Positions 5,257-5,520 of a stretch of DNA of 5,520 nucleotides are shown here, in pieces. The notes below the pieces were generated by a model. The model saw only the letters and a list, made by a program, of their open reading frames with translations, had not been told where the DNA came from and made no database searches. The position numbers and the translations under genes are program-made. Numbering within the stretch: position 1 is the first letter of the stretch; each line of letters starts with the position of its first letter. Origin of the DNA: an uncultured Synergistales bacterium (GTDB lineage Bacteria > Synergistota > Synergistia > Synergistales > Aminobacteriaceae); NCBI GenBank assembly GCA_905233515.1, contig CAJOEQ010000237.1:1-5520 (forward strand). Reading direction: 5' to 3'.

Positions 5257-5520
5257 TTATTTCTGCATAACTACAACGCTTTCAACGTGTGCAGTCTGAG
5301 GGAACATGTCAAATGCCTTAATGCTCACGAGTTTATAATCATGAGACGCTAAAATTTTGCAATCTCTCGCTAAAGTCGCCGGATTACATGAGACATAAAT
5401 AATTTTCCTGACTCCGAAATCGTTTATAGCCTCGATTACTCTTCTCTCACAGCCATCACGGGGAGGATCAAGCACTACAGAGTCATAATTGTCCCGTAAA
5501 TCGCTGATAATTTCTTCAGA
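5257..5520 (-). CDS. rlmD: 23S rRNA (uracil-5-)-methyltransferase RlmD-like, C-terminal part (runs off right edge)
   Basis: The last 87 residues of a SAM-dependent RNA m5U methyltransferase are present; the frame is open to the right edge, so the N-terminal TRAM and central parts are missing. The C-terminal catalytic signatures are clear: 'VVLDPPRDGC' (motif IV), 'YVSCNPATLARD' holding the nucleophilic Cys, and 'DMFPQTAHVE' holding the catalytic Glu seven residues before the end. Spacing of Cys and Glu to the C-terminus matches E. coli RlmD (Cys389 and Glu424 of 433). 'ATLARD' and 'DMFPxTxHVE' favour RlmD/RlmCD over tRNA-specific TrmA, whose motifs differ. The enzyme methylates uridine (U1939 in E. 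coli) in 23S rRNA; which site or sites this one modifies is not determinable. A GTG at 5475 lies inside the conserved DPPR region and is not the start. The GmrSD-like gene follows 33 bases downstream without a visible terminator. Confidence 0.9.
   Translation of the reverse strand, partial: SEEIISDLRDNYDSVVLDPPRDGCERRVIEAINDFGVRKIIYVSCNPATLARDCKILASHDYKLVSIKAFDMFPQTAHVESVVVMQK

Overview
The window is an AT-rich bacterial stretch (roughly 36-38% G+C by eye) packed with genes. Strong purine-rich ribosome binding sites sit at most starts, and TTG is used as a start at least once. Nothing in it fixes the taxon. The gene content (lysyl-tRNA synthetase, an RlmD-type rRNA methyltransferase, an M24 Xaa-Pro peptidase, a flagellin-like protein) and the style suggest an anaerobic, possibly gut-associated bacterium. 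I lean towards Synergistota or a Firmicutes-like lineage, but cannot show it.

Layout. Positions 1-121 (minus) hold the first 40 codons of lysS, which runs off the left edge. A 144-base AT-rich divergent spacer (122-265) separates it from a plus-strand gene at 266-715. That gene encodes a stand-alone aminoacyl-tRNA deacylase of the YbaK/ProXp-ala (PrdX) family, in which the usual catalytic lysine appears replaced by valine. It converges on a minus-strand block filling the rest of the window. In transcription order the block is: the 3' end of an rlmD-like 23S rRNA uridine methyltransferase (5520-5257), a large DUF262-DUF1524-DUF5655 (GmrSD-like) endonuclease (5223-3184), an alpha/beta hydrolase (3167-2373), an M24 Xaa-Pro aminopeptidase/dipeptidase (2366-1269), and a small flagellin-like protein (frame open from 1268 to 753).

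Gene spacings in the block are 33, 16 and 6 bases, and I see no terminator between genes, so it is probably one operon. It mixes housekeeping functions (rRNA modification, proline-peptide breakdown) with a probable defence nuclease. The nuclease and the hydrolase are close enough to be translationally linked.

Most worth following up: the GmrSD-like nuclease inside a housekeeping operon; the flagellin-like frame, which has a good Shine-Dalgarno sequence but no canonical start codon where one is expected; the Lys-to-Val change in the deacylase; and a strong excess of the pentamer GACTC/GAGTC across all genes and in several reading frames.
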